Source: Peptoniphilus rachelemmaiella | GTDB taxonomy: Bacteria; Bacillota; Clostridia; Tissierellales; Peptoniphilaceae | Assembly (NCBI RefSeq): GCF_943169845.1 | Contig: NZ_CALPBW010000009.1 | Location: 19,052 to 83,051 of the forward strand | Direction of reading: 5' to 3' | Length of the DNA: 64,000 bases | Shown here: positions 44,091 through 53,361 of the stretch, piece by piece | Layout of the letters: each line of letters opens with the position of its first letter | How positions within the stretch are numbered: the stretch's first letter is position 1 | The notes under the pieces: generated by a model | Told to the model about the DNA's origin: nothing | Database searches by the model: none | Seen by the model: only the letters and a program-made list of their open reading frames with translations | Position numbers and translations under genes: made by a program

Positions 44091-45791
44091 CTATTTTTTC
44101 TCCGCAGCTTGTTTCTCTTCTCTGCCTCCTAAGGTCACATCGTCGATGCCTTTAAAGACGTTAAAGGCGTTGGGTCTTAGGCGTCCTTTCACCCGCGGCC
44201 CGGTGACGAGGACGTTTTGCTTAAAGACCAAAGGAATGTAGGGTACGTCTTCGCGAAATTGTTTGTAGACGATGTTGATGGCTTCTTTGCGCTCTCTTTC
44301 CCTTTGAGCCCGCGCTAATTTATTGAGGGCTTCATCCATGGCAGGGTTGCTGTAGCGGCTGATGTTCATACCGCCGATGCCGCCGGATGAAAGCACGGAG
44401 GAAAGATTGACCATGGCGGAAAAATCCATGCCGACCACCGCCACTTGATAGTTCCCCCCCTGAAGGGCGCTGGCAAAGGCATCGGCTTGGGATACGGCCT
44501 TTTTTTCGTCCTTGCCGTCGTTGTTAGGCGCCTCGGCCGCATCGCGAACATGGGAGCGAATGCCGATTTTCTTCAGATCTTCCGACACCAGTTGGGCCTC
44601 GGTTTTTAACCGGTGGTTTTCGCCGTTGGTGAGGATTGTAAGCATGAGGGCTTCCCCGTTTTTCCCCTCGCGAAAACCGTCGCCGTTTATGTCTTTATAA
44701 CCGGCGCGGTCCAACACGTCCATGGCGCCGTCCACGCTTAAATAGGATTCTTCTTTCGTAAAGGCGCCGGCGGCAAGTTTCGGGTTCATGAAGAAGTTTG
44801 CCATGGTCCCTTGAGACAAATAGAGGCTGTCGATGATGCGCTCCTTGTTAATGGCGAGATCCATGGCCCGACGCAGGTTCACATCGTTTAACACCGGGTC
44901 TTGGGTATTCATGCACACCACTTCCACCCGCTGGGTTTCGTAGGGCTCCACATTGCTTTTTTCATCGCTTTTATAGCGATCCCATGTGTAGTCATCGACG
45001 ACAAACAAGTCGATTTGTCCCGCGTCGTAGGCTTGGCGAATGGCTTCTTTATCCGATAAGATCAGGCCCACAATGCCGTCGATATAGGGCAGATTTCCAT
45101 AGTAATTCGGATTTTTCTCCAAGTAAATTTTTTTGTTCTTTTCCCATTTCTTCAATAGAAAAGGCCCGGAACCTACCACGTCGAAGTCCTCACCGTCGAG
45201 CATGGCCTCTTCCGAATAGATGTGGGCAGGGAGGATGGGAAAGCTCAAGAGCTCCGGATAATTGCCGTAGCTTTGATTGAATTCGAAATCGATGTTGCGC
45301 TCGTCGAAGATCACGGCCTTGGCCACCGTATCCAAGTCGGCGCCGGCGCCGATCCCCGGCGTGCGGTGAAAGAGTCGGTTATAAGGCGAATCGGCCGGGG
45401 CGTGTTTCACGGCATTAAAGGTGGCGGCCACATCTTTCGTGGTAATGGGCGTGCCGTCTTGCCAATAGATGCCTTTTCTTAATGTGACGCTGACGCGCCG
45501 CCCCTCGTCGGATGTCTCCACGTGTTCCGCCAAGGCAGGCACCATGCGGCCGCTGCCTTCGTATTCGAAGAGTCGATCGAAAAGCAGGTGGCTCAAGTAA
45601 AAATACGAGCGGTTTTGGGTCAAGAGGGGATTCAGGGTGTCAAAATTTGTAAGGGGCACGGTGAGCGTGCCGCCGCCGCGGGAATCGTCGTCGGCCCCTT
45701 TTTCCTCTACCACGGTTTTTGAGCCCCCGATGCCGCAAGACGTTAGAAGCAAAAGACACAGGGCGAGGATGATTCCCTTACATTTTTTCAC
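44091..45791 (-). CDS. ABC transporter substrate-binding lipoprotein, peptide/nickel (family 5)
   Basis: 566 residues. Signal peptide with lipobox LLTSC (C19), then an SBP family 5 fold (GGGTLTVPLTNFDTLNPLL, YWQDGTPITTKDVAATF, SGPFLLKKWEKN, RRAMDLAINKERII). Such proteins bring peptides or similar solutes to Opp/Dpp/App-type transporters, but no permease or ATPase gene is near. It overlaps coaE by 14 bases and is thus the end of a polA-coaE-SBP operon, an unusual company for a solute-binding protein. The residues before the terminator are rich in E and K. Confidence 0.92.
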   Translation of the reverse strand: MKKCKGIILALCLLLLTSCGIGGSKTVVEEKGADDDSRGGGTLTVPLTNFDTLNPLLTQNRSYFYLSHLLFDRLFEYEGSGRMVPALAEHVETSDEGRRVSVTLRKGIYWQDGTPITTKDVAATFNAVKHAPADSPYNRLFHRTPGIGAGADLDTVAKAVIFDERNIDFEFNQSYGNYPELLSFPILPAHIYSEEAMLDGEDFDVVGSGPFLLKKWEKNKKIYLEKNPNYYGNLPYIDGIVGLILSDKEAIRQAYDAGQIDLFVVDDYTWDRYKSDEKSNVEPYETQRVEVVCMNTQDPVLNDVNLRRAMDLAINKERIIDSLYLSQGTMANFFMNPKLAAGAFTKEESYLSVDGAMDVLDRAGYKDINGDGFREGKNGEALMLTILTNGENHRLKTEAQLVSEDLKKIGIRSHVRDAAEAPNNDGKDEKKAVSQADAFASALQGGNYQVAVVGMDFSAMVNLSSVLSSGGIGGMNISRYSNPAMDEALNKLARAQRERERKEAINIVYKQFREDVPYIPLVFKQNVLVTGPRVKGRLRPNAFNVFKGIDDVTLGGREEKQAAEKK

Positions 45792-46389
45792 CGGGCAGGG
45801 CCTCCAATGCGTCGTCCACTTGATTGTAAAGGTTCATTAAATCGCCGGAATTATCAAAGATTATGGTCGCCTTCTCTTTCTTTTCAGCCAGAGGCATTTG
45901 AGAAGCGATCTTTTCTTTGGCGTAGGCCTCATCGATCCCGTCCCGCGCCATGAGTCGGGCGAGTTGTACCTCTTCATCGGCATCCACGAGCCAAATGGCA
46001 TCAAACGCCAGGCCGCTTGCCTTTAATTCGTCGAACTGTTCAAAAAGCAAAGGCACATCGTAAAATACCGGGCCGTGGAAATTTTCAGACAGATCCAGCA
46101 TGGCGCAGACAATGGCCGGATGCATCAATTGATTCAGCTTGCGGCGGGCATCCTCGTCTTTAAACACGCGCTTGCCCAGTTTGTCTCTGTCTAAATTGCC
46201 GTCCGACTGAATCATGTCTTCGCCGAAGGTTTCGGCAATTTGCTTTAATGTCTCCGATCCCGGTTGAACGAGATCCCGCGCAATGGCATCGGCGTCGATG
46301 ACGGGAAAGCCTAAGCCCAACAAGTAGGCGGTTAACACGCTTTTTCCCGAGGCGATGGAGCCGGTGATGCCGATTTTATTTTGTTTCAT
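45778..46389 (-). CDS. coaE: Dephospho-CoA kinase
   Basis: 203 residues with Walker A GSIASGKS, the DADAIARDLVQPG substrate loop and a lid rich in basic and acidic residues. It phosphorylates dephospho-CoA, the last step of CoA synthesis. It overlaps polA by 14 bases, the common polA-coaE order in Firmicutes. Confidence 0.96.
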   Translation of the reverse strand: MKQNKIGITGSIASGKSVLTAYLLGLGFPVIDADAIARDLVQPGSETLKQIAETFGEDMIQSDGNLDRDKLGKRVFKDEDARRKLNQLMHPAIVCAMLDLSENFHGPVFYDVPLLFEQFDELKASGLAFDAIWLVDADEEVQLARLMARDGIDEAYAKEKIASQMPLAEKKEKATIIFDNSGDLMNLYNQVDDALEALPGEKM

Positions 46390-49012
46390 ACCAATTTTCC
46401 CCCGTTTCTACTTCTACTTTTACGGGAATCGCCAGCGGCAAGGCCGATTCCATGGTTTCAACCAACAATTTTTTTACCCGCTCGCCGTCTTCCTTGTCTG
46501 CTTCGATAATCAATTCGTCGTGGACCTGAAGCAGGAGCTTGGCCCGAAGGCCTTCGTCTTTTAATTTCCTGTACACGGCCACCATGGCTTTTTTCATCAT
46601 GTCCGCCGCCGTTCCCTGAATGGGCATGTTCAGCGCCACCCGCTCGCCGAAGGAGCGGACGCTGAAATTTTTCGCCGCCAGCTCGGGAATGTAGCGCCGA
46701 CGATGGAACAGGGTTTCCACATAACCTTGGGCCTTTCCCGTTTCCACAATGTCTTCCATAAATTGGTGCACGCCGCTGAATTTATGCAGGTAGTTGTCGA
46801 TGTATTCCTTGGCTTCTTTTCTGGAAATGTCCAGGTCTTGAGACAGACCGTAATCGCTGATGCCGTAGACGATGCCGAAGTTTACCGCCTTGGCCCTGGA
46901 GCGCATAAGGCTTGTCACATCCTCCGGCTCCACGTGAAAGACCTGGGAGGCCGTGGTGGTGTGAATGTCCGCACCGTCGTTAAAGGCTTTTTGCATGACC
47001 TCGTCCCCGGAAATATGGGCCAAAATCCGAAGCTCGATTTGTGAATAATCCGCGTCGATAAATTCCGCCCCGTCTCGAGGCAAAAAGGCCTTTCGAATGC
47101 TTCGGCCCACATCGGTTTTAATGGGAATGTTTTGTAAATTGGGATTGGTGGATGAGATTCTTCCCGTGGCCGTAATGGTCTGTTGAAATTGGGAGTGAAT
47201 CTTTCCGTCCGGTGCGATTTCCGCCTTAAGCCCTTCCACATAGGTGGATTGGATTTTCGACAACTGGCGGTACTTTAATATGCGCTCGACGATTGGGTGT
47301 TCCTTCCGGATTTTCTCCAACACGTCTTGACTGGTGCTGTAGCCGGTCTTCGTCTTTTTAATGGGCGTCAATTCCAATTCTTCGAAGAGCACTTCCGCCA
47401 ATTGCTTCGTGCTGTTGATGTTAAATTCCCTGCCCGCATCGTCGTAAATAGACGCTTCCAGGCCTTGAATTTCTTCGGCCAATCCGTCGCCGATCTCATC
47501 CAACACCTTTTCGTCCACAATCATCCCCTCGTGTTCCATGGAGGCCAGGGTTTCCACCAAGGGCATTTCGATGGTAGAAAACAACGCCCACATGTCTAAG
47601 TCCTTCAGCTTCTCTTCCTGTGCGGCCAACACCTTGGGCAGGTAATGATGAAGGCGAGACAAATAGCCCACGACGCTCTCTTCCGCCTCGAGCAGAGATT
47701 TTTTGCTTTTGCCCTTTCCCAAAAACTCTTCCGGCGGGGTAATGGTTTGGTTTTCATACAAACCGATTAAGTGAGACGCTTCGTAATTGGATTTCGTTGG
47801 ATCCAGCAAATACTCGGCAATGGATGCGTCAAAGGTAACATTGATCGGCTCGATGCCGTAGTGGAAGGCGAAAAGAAAGAGGTCTTTCAAGTCGCTTCCC
47901 ACAATGGCCACATCCTCGTCTTCCAGCATGTTTTTTAATTGCCGAAAGGCCCCTTCATCGGGAGACTTGACGATGGCGCCCTTGCCATTTGCAGAAAGCA
48001 GCAAGTAATCCACCTTGCCGCCGAAATAGGGCCTGCCCTCCGCCATGACGTGAATCATGACCTGCTTCGCCCCTTTCATGGCTTTCATCGCCTCGTCCAT
48101 GGACACGACGGATAAATCCTTGACCTCCGCGTCCGCCTCTTCTTCTTCGCCGGGCAGGCGCCGCATGAGCGTAAAAAATTCATACTCGCTGTAAAGGGCG
48201 CGCAGGGCATCCAGGTCGTAGGGCTTGCGCCGGAGGGCGTCGATGTCGAAGTCCAAAGGAATCGTCGTAATAATGGTGCCGAGCTTTTTGCTCAAAAAAG
48301 CCTGTTGTTTAAAATTCTCCAGATTCTCTTTTCGCTTCTTGCCGCTAATGGCATCCAGGTTTTCGTAAACCCCTTCCATGGAGTGAAAGTCCTGAATCAA
48401 CTTCATGCCCGTTTTTTCGCCGATGCCGGGCACGCCGGGAATGTTGTCGCTGCTGTCTCCCATAAGCCCCTTCAGGTCGATGAGCTGCGCCGGCGTCATG
48501 CCGTATTCCTTTTCGATGCGGGCCACATCGTAGACTTCCAGGTTCGTAATGCCTTTTCTCGTCATGAGGACGTCGATGTCTTCTTCGATTAATTGAAAAT
48601 AATCCCGATCCCCGGTAAGCAAATAGACTTTTTTGCCGGCGGCGCGGCCCATTTTCGCCACGGTGCCCGCCAAGTCATCGGCTTCGTATTCAGGGGAATC
48701 CACGGTTTTTATTCCCATGGTTTTTAAAATCTTCATTAAATAAGGCCACTGCTCGTCTAATTCCGAGGGCGTCTTCTGCCTGGTGCCCTTGTACTCAGCG
48801 TAAAGATCGTGGCGGAACGTGCGCCCCTTTTGATCGAAACACACGAGCAAATAGCCGGGATCGATGCGATCCACGGCATTTTCCATCATGGACACGAAGC
48901 CGTATACGGCATTGGTATACAGGCCCCGCTTCGTCTTCAACAAAGGCAAGGCGTAAAAGGCCCGAAAAAACAAACTGCTTCCGTCGATGATTAAAATCGT
49001 ATCTTTTTTCAT
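46376..49012 (-). CDS. polA: DNA polymerase I
   Basis: 878 residues: N-terminal 5' nuclease (IIDGSSLFFRAFYALP; GLMGDSSDNIPGVPGIG), a 3'-5' exonuclease-like middle domain, and the polymerase domain (DADYSQIELRILAH, RSRAKAVNFGIVYG, QVHDELIIEA). The middle domain lacks the DxE metal ligands: the place reads MIHVMAEGRPYF, so proofreading is probably absent, as in Bacillus and Thermus Pol I. It fills gaps and removes RNA primers. TATAAT (49035-49030 on the reverse strand) and AAGGAGG lie before the ATG. Confidence 0.97.
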   Translation of the reverse strand: MKKDTILIIDGSSLFFRAFYALPLLKTKRGLYTNAVYGFVSMMENAVDRIDPGYLLVCFDQKGRTFRHDLYAEYKGTRQKTPSELDEQWPYLMKILKTMGIKTVDSPEYEADDLAGTVAKMGRAAGKKVYLLTGDRDYFQLIEEDIDVLMTRKGITNLEVYDVARIEKEYGMTPAQLIDLKGLMGDSSDNIPGVPGIGEKTGMKLIQDFHSMEGVYENLDAISGKKRKENLENFKQQAFLSKKLGTIITTIPLDFDIDALRRKPYDLDALRALYSEYEFFTLMRRLPGEEEEADAEVKDLSVVSMDEAMKAMKGAKQVMIHVMAEGRPYFGGKVDYLLLSANGKGAIVKSPDEGAFRQLKNMLEDEDVAIVGSDLKDLFLFAFHYGIEPINVTFDASIAEYLLDPTKSNYEASHLIGLYENQTITPPEEFLGKGKSKKSLLEAEESVVGYLSRLHHYLPKVLAAQEEKLKDLDMWALFSTIEMPLVETLASMEHEGMIVDEKVLDEIGDGLAEEIQGLEASIYDDAGREFNINSTKQLAEVLFEELELTPIKKTKTGYSTSQDVLEKIRKEHPIVERILKYRQLSKIQSTYVEGLKAEIAPDGKIHSQFQQTITATGRISSTNPNLQNIPIKTDVGRSIRKAFLPRDGAEFIDADYSQIELRILAHISGDEVMQKAFNDGADIHTTTASQVFHVEPEDVTSLMRSRAKAVNFGIVYGISDYGLSQDLDISRKEAKEYIDNYLHKFSGVHQFMEDIVETGKAQGYVETLFHRRRYIPELAAKNFSVRSFGERVALNMPIQGTAADMMKKAMVAVYRKLKDEGLRAKLLLQVHDELIIEADKEDGERVKKLLVETMESALPLAIPVKVEVETGENWYETK

Positions 49013-49187
49013 GAGTCCTCCTTGCTTTTATTATACACGAGAAGCCGCGGAAAAGCCTTTATAAGCATTTCATGAATACCTCTAAAGCATTTCTTTTTCG
49101 CACTTTGCTTTTTAAAAAATGTAGCCAATAAGGGAGTCGACCCTATTCGTTTCAGAAAGACATTAATTCCTTCCCGGTAAAATAAAA

Positions 49188-49227
49188 AAGGCGAAGCTGC
49201 AATTTTCTGCAACTTCGCCTTTTTTCT
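49188..49227 (-). terminator. Terminator after tRNA-Leu(CAA)
   Basis: AGGCGAAGCTGCA pairs with TGCAACTTCGCCT around an ATTTTC loop, with A/T runs on both sides. It directly follows the tRNA in its direction. Confidence 0.85.
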
Positions 49228-49229
49228 AT

Positions 49230-49316
49230 TGGTGCCGAAGGCGGGACTTGAACCCGCACGGTGTCGCCACCGCTGGATTTTGAGTCCAGTACGTCTGCCA
49301 ATTCCATCACTTCGGC
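49230..49316 (-). tRNA. tRNA-Leu, anticodon CAA
   Basis: Acceptor GCCGAAG (49316-49310) pairs with CTTCGGC (49240-49234), with discriminator A and encoded CCA. The stem CTGGA/TCCAG around CTCAAAA gives anticodon CAA. Long variable arm typical of leucine. Confidence 0.95.
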
Positions 49317-49332
49317 CAGCTGATACTTCGAT

Positions 49333-49362
49333 AGTATAACATATCTGTCGGCCGCGTGTAAA
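49333..49362 (-). promoter_or_regulatory. Promoter of tRNA-Leu(CAA)
   Basis: On the reverse strand TTTACA (49362-49357) and TATACT (49338-49333) are 18 bases apart, 16 bases before the tRNA. Confidence 0.8.
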
Positions 49363-49370
49363 GGGGCATT

Positions 49371-50720
49371 TTATTTCATGGTTAAAAAGCTGCTGTAGGC
49401 TTTGTAGGTGGAGTAGATATCGGCCTTAGACGCCACTTCAAAGGGGGCGTGCATGGAGAAGAGGGCCGTTCCCAGATCCACGACTTCCGCGCCAGTTTCG
49501 GCGAGGATGTAGGCCACGGTACCGCCGCCGCCTTCGTCGACTTTGCCCATTTCGCCCGTTTGCCACATCACATTGTCTTTGGCAAATTGATCCCGAATGG
49601 CAGCGACAAATTCCACATTGGCGTCGTTGGTGGAGCTCTTGCCTCTGGAGCCGGTGTATTTCATCATGCAGACGCCTTCGCCTAAGCGGGCGGCGTTTTT
49701 CTTGTCCATAACTTCGGGGTAGTTGGGATCCAGCGCTGCCGTGACATCGGCGGAGAGGACCATGCTGTTGGCCAATGCCCGACGCACGGCGATATTGGAG
49801 TCCACGCCCAATTTGTAGAGCACTTCCGCCACGGCGTTTTCAAAGTATTTCGCACTCATGGAGGTGTTGCCCACGGAGCCGATTTCTTCTTTGTCGGCAA
49901 AGACGGCGACGCAGGTTTTCGTGCGGTTCTTGCCGTCCAGTTGGGCCCTGAGGGATGCGTAGGCACAGACTTTGTCGTCTTGGCCGTAGGCCGCTACCAT
50001 GCTTCGGTCCAGACCTATATCTCTGGCGTTAAAGGCAGGCACCACTTCCAACTCCGCCGTTTCGAAATCGTCAGGATCCATGCCGTATTTTTCTTTTAAA
50101 AGGGCTTTTGCAGCCTCTTCCACGGAGCCGTTTAAGGGGCGGTGACCGAAGAGCACGTTTAAATTTTCGCCGATGATGCCTTCGGCCAAGGTCTTTTTAT
50201 TTTGAGACTTGCTCAGGTGGGGCAGGAGATCCGTCACGGTGAAGACGGGATCGGCAGGATCGGAGCCGATGTTGACTTCGTGCTTCTTGCCGTCTTTGGT
50301 CACGACTACGCCGTGAATGGCCAAGGGGATCGCCGTCCATTGGTATTTTTTAATGCCGCCGTAGTAGTGGGTCTTTAAAAGGGCCACATTTTCCTCTTCA
50401 TAAAGAGGCGCAGGTTTAATATCCAAGCGGGGCGAATCGATGTGGCTCGCTACAATGGCCATGCCTTCTTCGAAATCTGCGGCCAAGTCGAAGAGCACCA
50501 CGGATTTTCCTTTGTTTAAAAAGTAAATTTTATCGCCGCGCTTTAAGCTGTCCATATCGTAGAAATTTTTGTAGCCCGCCGCTTCTGCCAAGCGGACGAT
50601 TTCTTTTGCCGCCATGCGCTCGGTTTTCGCCCGGTCTAAAAATGCCTTGTAGTCTTCAGAAAATGCCATAATGGCATCGTGTTCTTCTTCTCTGTCCCAG
50701 TAAATGACTTTCTTTTCCAT
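49371..50720 (-). CDS. M18 family aminopeptidase
   Basis: 449 residues of the M18 family, with zinc ligands in ASHIDSPRLDIKP, in the acidic ADKEEIGSVG stretch and in the late MHAPFEVAS. These tetrahedral dodecamers remove acidic (aspartyl) or other N-terminal residues from peptides in the cytosol. The start has GGAGC upstream. It follows the acyltransferase-like gene by 15 bases and is likely in its operon. Confidence 0.94.
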   Translation of the reverse strand: MEKKVIYWDREEEHDAIMAFSEDYKAFLDRAKTERMAAKEIVRLAEAAGYKNFYDMDSLKRGDKIYFLNKGKSVVLFDLAADFEEGMAIVASHIDSPRLDIKPAPLYEEENVALLKTHYYGGIKKYQWTAIPLAIHGVVVTKDGKKHEVNIGSDPADPVFTVTDLLPHLSKSQNKKTLAEGIIGENLNVLFGHRPLNGSVEEAAKALLKEKYGMDPDDFETAELEVVPAFNARDIGLDRSMVAAYGQDDKVCAYASLRAQLDGKNRTKTCVAVFADKEEIGSVGNTSMSAKYFENAVAEVLYKLGVDSNIAVRRALANSMVLSADVTAALDPNYPEVMDKKNAARLGEGVCMMKYTGSRGKSSTNDANVEFVAAIRDQFAKDNVMWQTGEMGKVDEGGGGTVAYILAETGAEVVDLGTALFSMHAPFEVASKADIYSTYKAYSSFLTMK

Positions 50721-50735
50721 TCCATGCTCCTTTCA

Positions 50736-52586
50736 TCAGTTGGCGTCCCTTACATCGGGGACGTCGTCGTTTTCTTTTGCCGCTAAATTTTCTTCCGTCT
50801 TTGCGTGTTTGTCTTTGTCTCCGTCGTCGGGCTTCGTCACCGCCGCAGGCATATTGTAAAGCAGGCAGTGACCCAACATATGGGACATTAAACGCTTTGC
50901 CGGATCTTTCATGTGCCCTTCGTCGTCGTAAAAGCCGCTTTGGTTCTTTCCGTCTTTGTGCCAATCGATGAGGGCCACGTTGGCGTATTTATCGGCAATC
51001 CGTTGTAGAATATCGTTGTTTTTGTCTTCGTAGGAAGGATCGGCCACCACATTAATTAAAAACAAGGGGCGTCCCTCGGCGGTTTTTACAATTTCGTCCA
51101 CGGCATCGAAGGTAAGGGCCGCGTCGTTTCCGATTTGAAGAATAATGGGCCCGTCGGCGGAATATTCTTTGATGCGGCTCACATACCACGATGGATTCAG
51201 ATTATTGGAACCAATAACCTGTAAATCGGGCATGAGACGCAAGTAGGCTTCCCGCGCCGATTGGGCGGCGCCGTCGCCTAAAAGCAAGCCCTTTTGAGAC
51301 TGGAGCTTGCCCAGATCGTCGTTGGTTAATTTGTAATAGGGCTTTTGTGCGTTCACCTGTTCGATGGCCGCCGCCAATTCGTTGGACGGCTCGAAGCGCT
51401 CCGTCAACGAAGCTTTCTTTCGTTTCGACGCCACTTCTTTCGGCTCCACTTTCTTCACCGTCGTCTTCTCCGGCGCTTGGCGCTTCATGATCTCCGGCGC
51501 CTGGGTTGTGTAGGTAATCACCATCAACCCGCCGAAAAGCGTGGCTAAGATGGCGTATACCCATTTATTGCTCAGACCTTTCACCTGAAAAATATAATAG
51601 GAACCTTGGGCGGCGATAATTAGGATGATCAGAGCCAAGGGAATCCAAAGGCCTCCCCTCAAATGCATACGCTCGGCCAGAGCATTTGTAAAAAAGAAGA
51701 CCGGCAAACTGTAGAGATAAATCGAATAGGCCCGCTCGCCGATAAAGGTGAAGAGTCGGAATTGAAACACGCTTTCAAAGGCATTGCCGTCGCGAAACAA
51801 AAAGAGAATAAACAGGCTCAGGAGGATGCTGACAAAAAACAGCCCGCCTAAATAGGCCGGGGTGGATTCCGCCATAAATAAAAGAAAAATGACGAAGACG
51901 ATCATAATCCCCAGCATGGCCATGTCCCGACTGGCTGTGCGTCTGCGCCCTTTTCCCATGAGCTCGTAGAGGACGAAGGGAAAAATGACGAAGAAGCTGA
52001 AGAGCCGACTCTCGGGGCTGTAGAAAATCCTCGCCTCGGCCAAATCCAATCCGCCGAAGATCCCCATTATGAGGGCGGAGATCAAGGTGATGGCGCCGCC
52101 GAAAAAGGCCACGGAAATAATTTTTTGTCGCGTCCGCTTCCCTGCTGCCACCAGAGCGAAAATAAGGTAGCATTGCATAAGCAAAGATACAAACCACAAA
52201 TGGCCGAAGGGCGAAGGCTGCTCGATGCTTAAGGGATGACCGGCAAGGCTTTGAAAAATATTATTGGCGAATACTAAAGACCACAGGGCCTGCCCGCGCA
52301 CCATGGGCAAATCGGCGTAAAAAAACAAGGCATACATCGCCGTAACAATGCTCACCATGGCGAAAAGCTCCGGCCAATACGTCCGCACTTTTTCTACCAA
52401 AAAGGGACCGGGGTATGTTTTATCGCGAATGTATCCCCTGAAGGTCTCATAGCCCATGAGGGCAAAGAGTATTTGATAACCCAAATGACCGCCTAAGAAA
52501 ACGCGGCTAAAGGCCATGTATAGTAAAATAAAGCACAGGGCAAATCCTTTGACGCCCTCTGCCGTCTTTCTTTCTTTAATGGACAT
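50736..52586 (-). CDS. OatA-like acyltransferase, both catalytic sites degenerate
   Basis: 616 residues from the ATG at 52586 (AGGAG seven bases upstream; the frame to 52622 is not supported). About ten membrane helices of the acyltransferase 3 type are followed by a charged linker (about 360-410) and an extracellular SGNH-like domain. The order is that of OatA, which O-acetylates peptidoglycan. In the first helix the expected R...YH reads K13...LLYM24, so the catalytic histidine is methionine; in the outer domain the GDS nucleophile motif reads GDG (about 436-438), while DxxH survives as DEGH (about 555). It may be inactive, or bind without catalysis. Confidence 0.82.
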   Translation of the reverse strand: MSIKERKTAEGVKGFALCFILLYMAFSRVFLGGHLGYQILFALMGYETFRGYIRDKTYPGPFLVEKVRTYWPELFAMVSIVTAMYALFFYADLPMVRGQALWSLVFANNIFQSLAGHPLSIEQPSPFGHLWFVSLLMQCYLIFALVAAGKRTRQKIISVAFFGGAITLISALIMGIFGGLDLAEARIFYSPESRLFSFFVIFPFVLYELMGKGRRRTASRDMAMLGIMIVFVIFLLFMAESTPAYLGGLFFVSILLSLFILFLFRDGNAFESVFQFRLFTFIGERAYSIYLYSLPVFFFTNALAERMHLRGGLWIPLALIILIIAAQGSYYIFQVKGLSNKWVYAILATLFGGLMVITYTTQAPEIMKRQAPEKTTVKKVEPKEVASKRKKASLTERFEPSNELAAAIEQVNAQKPYYKLTNDDLGKLQSQKGLLLGDGAAQSAREAYLRLMPDLQVIGSNNLNPSWYVSRIKEYSADGPIILQIGNDAALTFDAVDEIVKTAEGRPLFLINVVADPSYEDKNNDILQRIADKYANVALIDWHKDGKNQSGFYDDEGHMKDPAKRLMSHMLGHCLLYNMPAAVTKPDDGDKDKHAKTEENLAAKENDDVPDVRDAN

Positions 52587-52689
52587 AAACGACTCCTTTT
52601 TTTGATGGTAATATTTTACCACAAACGTGGGAATTTGACCTGTTCTTTACCCGGTGCGGATTTTTGTCGATTTCTTTTTAAAAAAAGAC

Positions 52690-52718
52690 TGGACAAATTT
52701 ACGTCCGGGCTATATAAT
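52690..52718 (+). promoter_or_regulatory. Promoter of tRNA-Lys
   Basis: TGGACA (52690-52695) and TATAAT (52713-52718) are 17 bases apart and end 20 bases before the tRNA. Confidence 0.85.
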
Positions 52719-52738
52719 TGTTTCTGTTATCGACGTTT

Positions 52739-52814
52739 GCATCTTTAGCTCAGTTGGTAGAGCAACTGACTCTTAATCAGTGGGCCCAGGGTTCGAGTCC
52801 CTGAAGATGCACCA
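52739..52814 (+). tRNA. tRNA-Lys, anticodon CTT
   Basis: Acceptor GCATCTT (52739-52745) pairs with AAGATGC (52804-52810), then A and encoded CCA. The stem ACTGA/TCAGT around CTCTTAA gives anticodon CTT. D-arm and GGTTCGAGTCC T-arm are standard. Confidence 0.96.
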
Positions 52815-52817
52815 GAT

Positions 52818-52845
52818 ACGCGGAGCTTCGGCTCCGTTTTTTTTA
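52818..52845 (+). terminator. Terminator of tRNA-Lys
   Basis: CGGAGC-TTC-GGCTCCG hairpin followed by eight T, directly after the tRNA. Confidence 0.88.
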
Positions 52846-52856
52846 TGTCTTTTCCC

Positions 52857-52889
52857 CACAAAAAAAGCAACGGTTACACGTCGCTTTTG
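52857..52889 (-). terminator. Terminator of the XRE regulator gene
   Basis: On the reverse strand AAAGCGACG and CGTTGCTTT pair around TGTAAC, with one mismatch, and T residues follow. The stop codon lies within the hairpin. Confidence 0.7.
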
Positions 52890-53254
52890 TCTTTGTTTTT
52901 CCAATAGAGGTCCCACACTCTTTTCATCAGAATATCTTTGTCCCGCTGCCCGATCTTCTCTGAAGCCAGGGCTTTTTTCATGCCGTTAAAGGACTGGCGC
53001 AGGATTTTGTAATCGTCGTAGGCCGCATCGTCTTTTTCCGGCGTGGCAAATTCCTCGTCTTCGTGGAGCAGATCATTCACATCCACGGAAAAAACATGGG
53101 CCATTTTTTTGTAAATGAGCCGGTTTTTCGGGTAACTGTCGCCGGATTCATAGTTCTTTACCGTGCGGACACTTACCCCCAAGGCGTCGGCCAGTTCCTG
53201 TTGAATCCAGCCTTTTTCCGTGCGAAGGGTTTTTACTTTTTCTGCAAAAGTCAT
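52874..53254 (-). CDS. XRE-family helix-turn-helix regulator
   Basis: 126 residues. A Cro/C1-type HTH occupies residues 1-60 (QQELADALGVSVRTVKNYESG), followed by an acidic linker and an alpha-helical tail (SFNGMKKALASEKIGQRDKDILMKRVWD written in part). There is no ligand-binding domain. The neighbours are a tRNA and ftsH, so the target is not obvious; it may act on its own promoter. Confidence 0.88.
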   Translation of the reverse strand: MTFAEKVKTLRTEKGWIQQELADALGVSVRTVKNYESGDSYPKNRLIYKKMAHVFSVDVNDLLHEDEEFATPEKDDAAYDDYKILRQSFNGMKKALASEKIGQRDKDILMKRVWDLYWKNKDKSDV

Positions 53255-53361
53255 CGAATCACCTGCTCTTGTATAGTCCTAATTCCGTTTGCCTAATCAT
53301 GATACTGCCCCTCGGGCAATCAGAGAAGCGCGGGATTGGTCTTTCTCTGCTCGGGGCTTCT

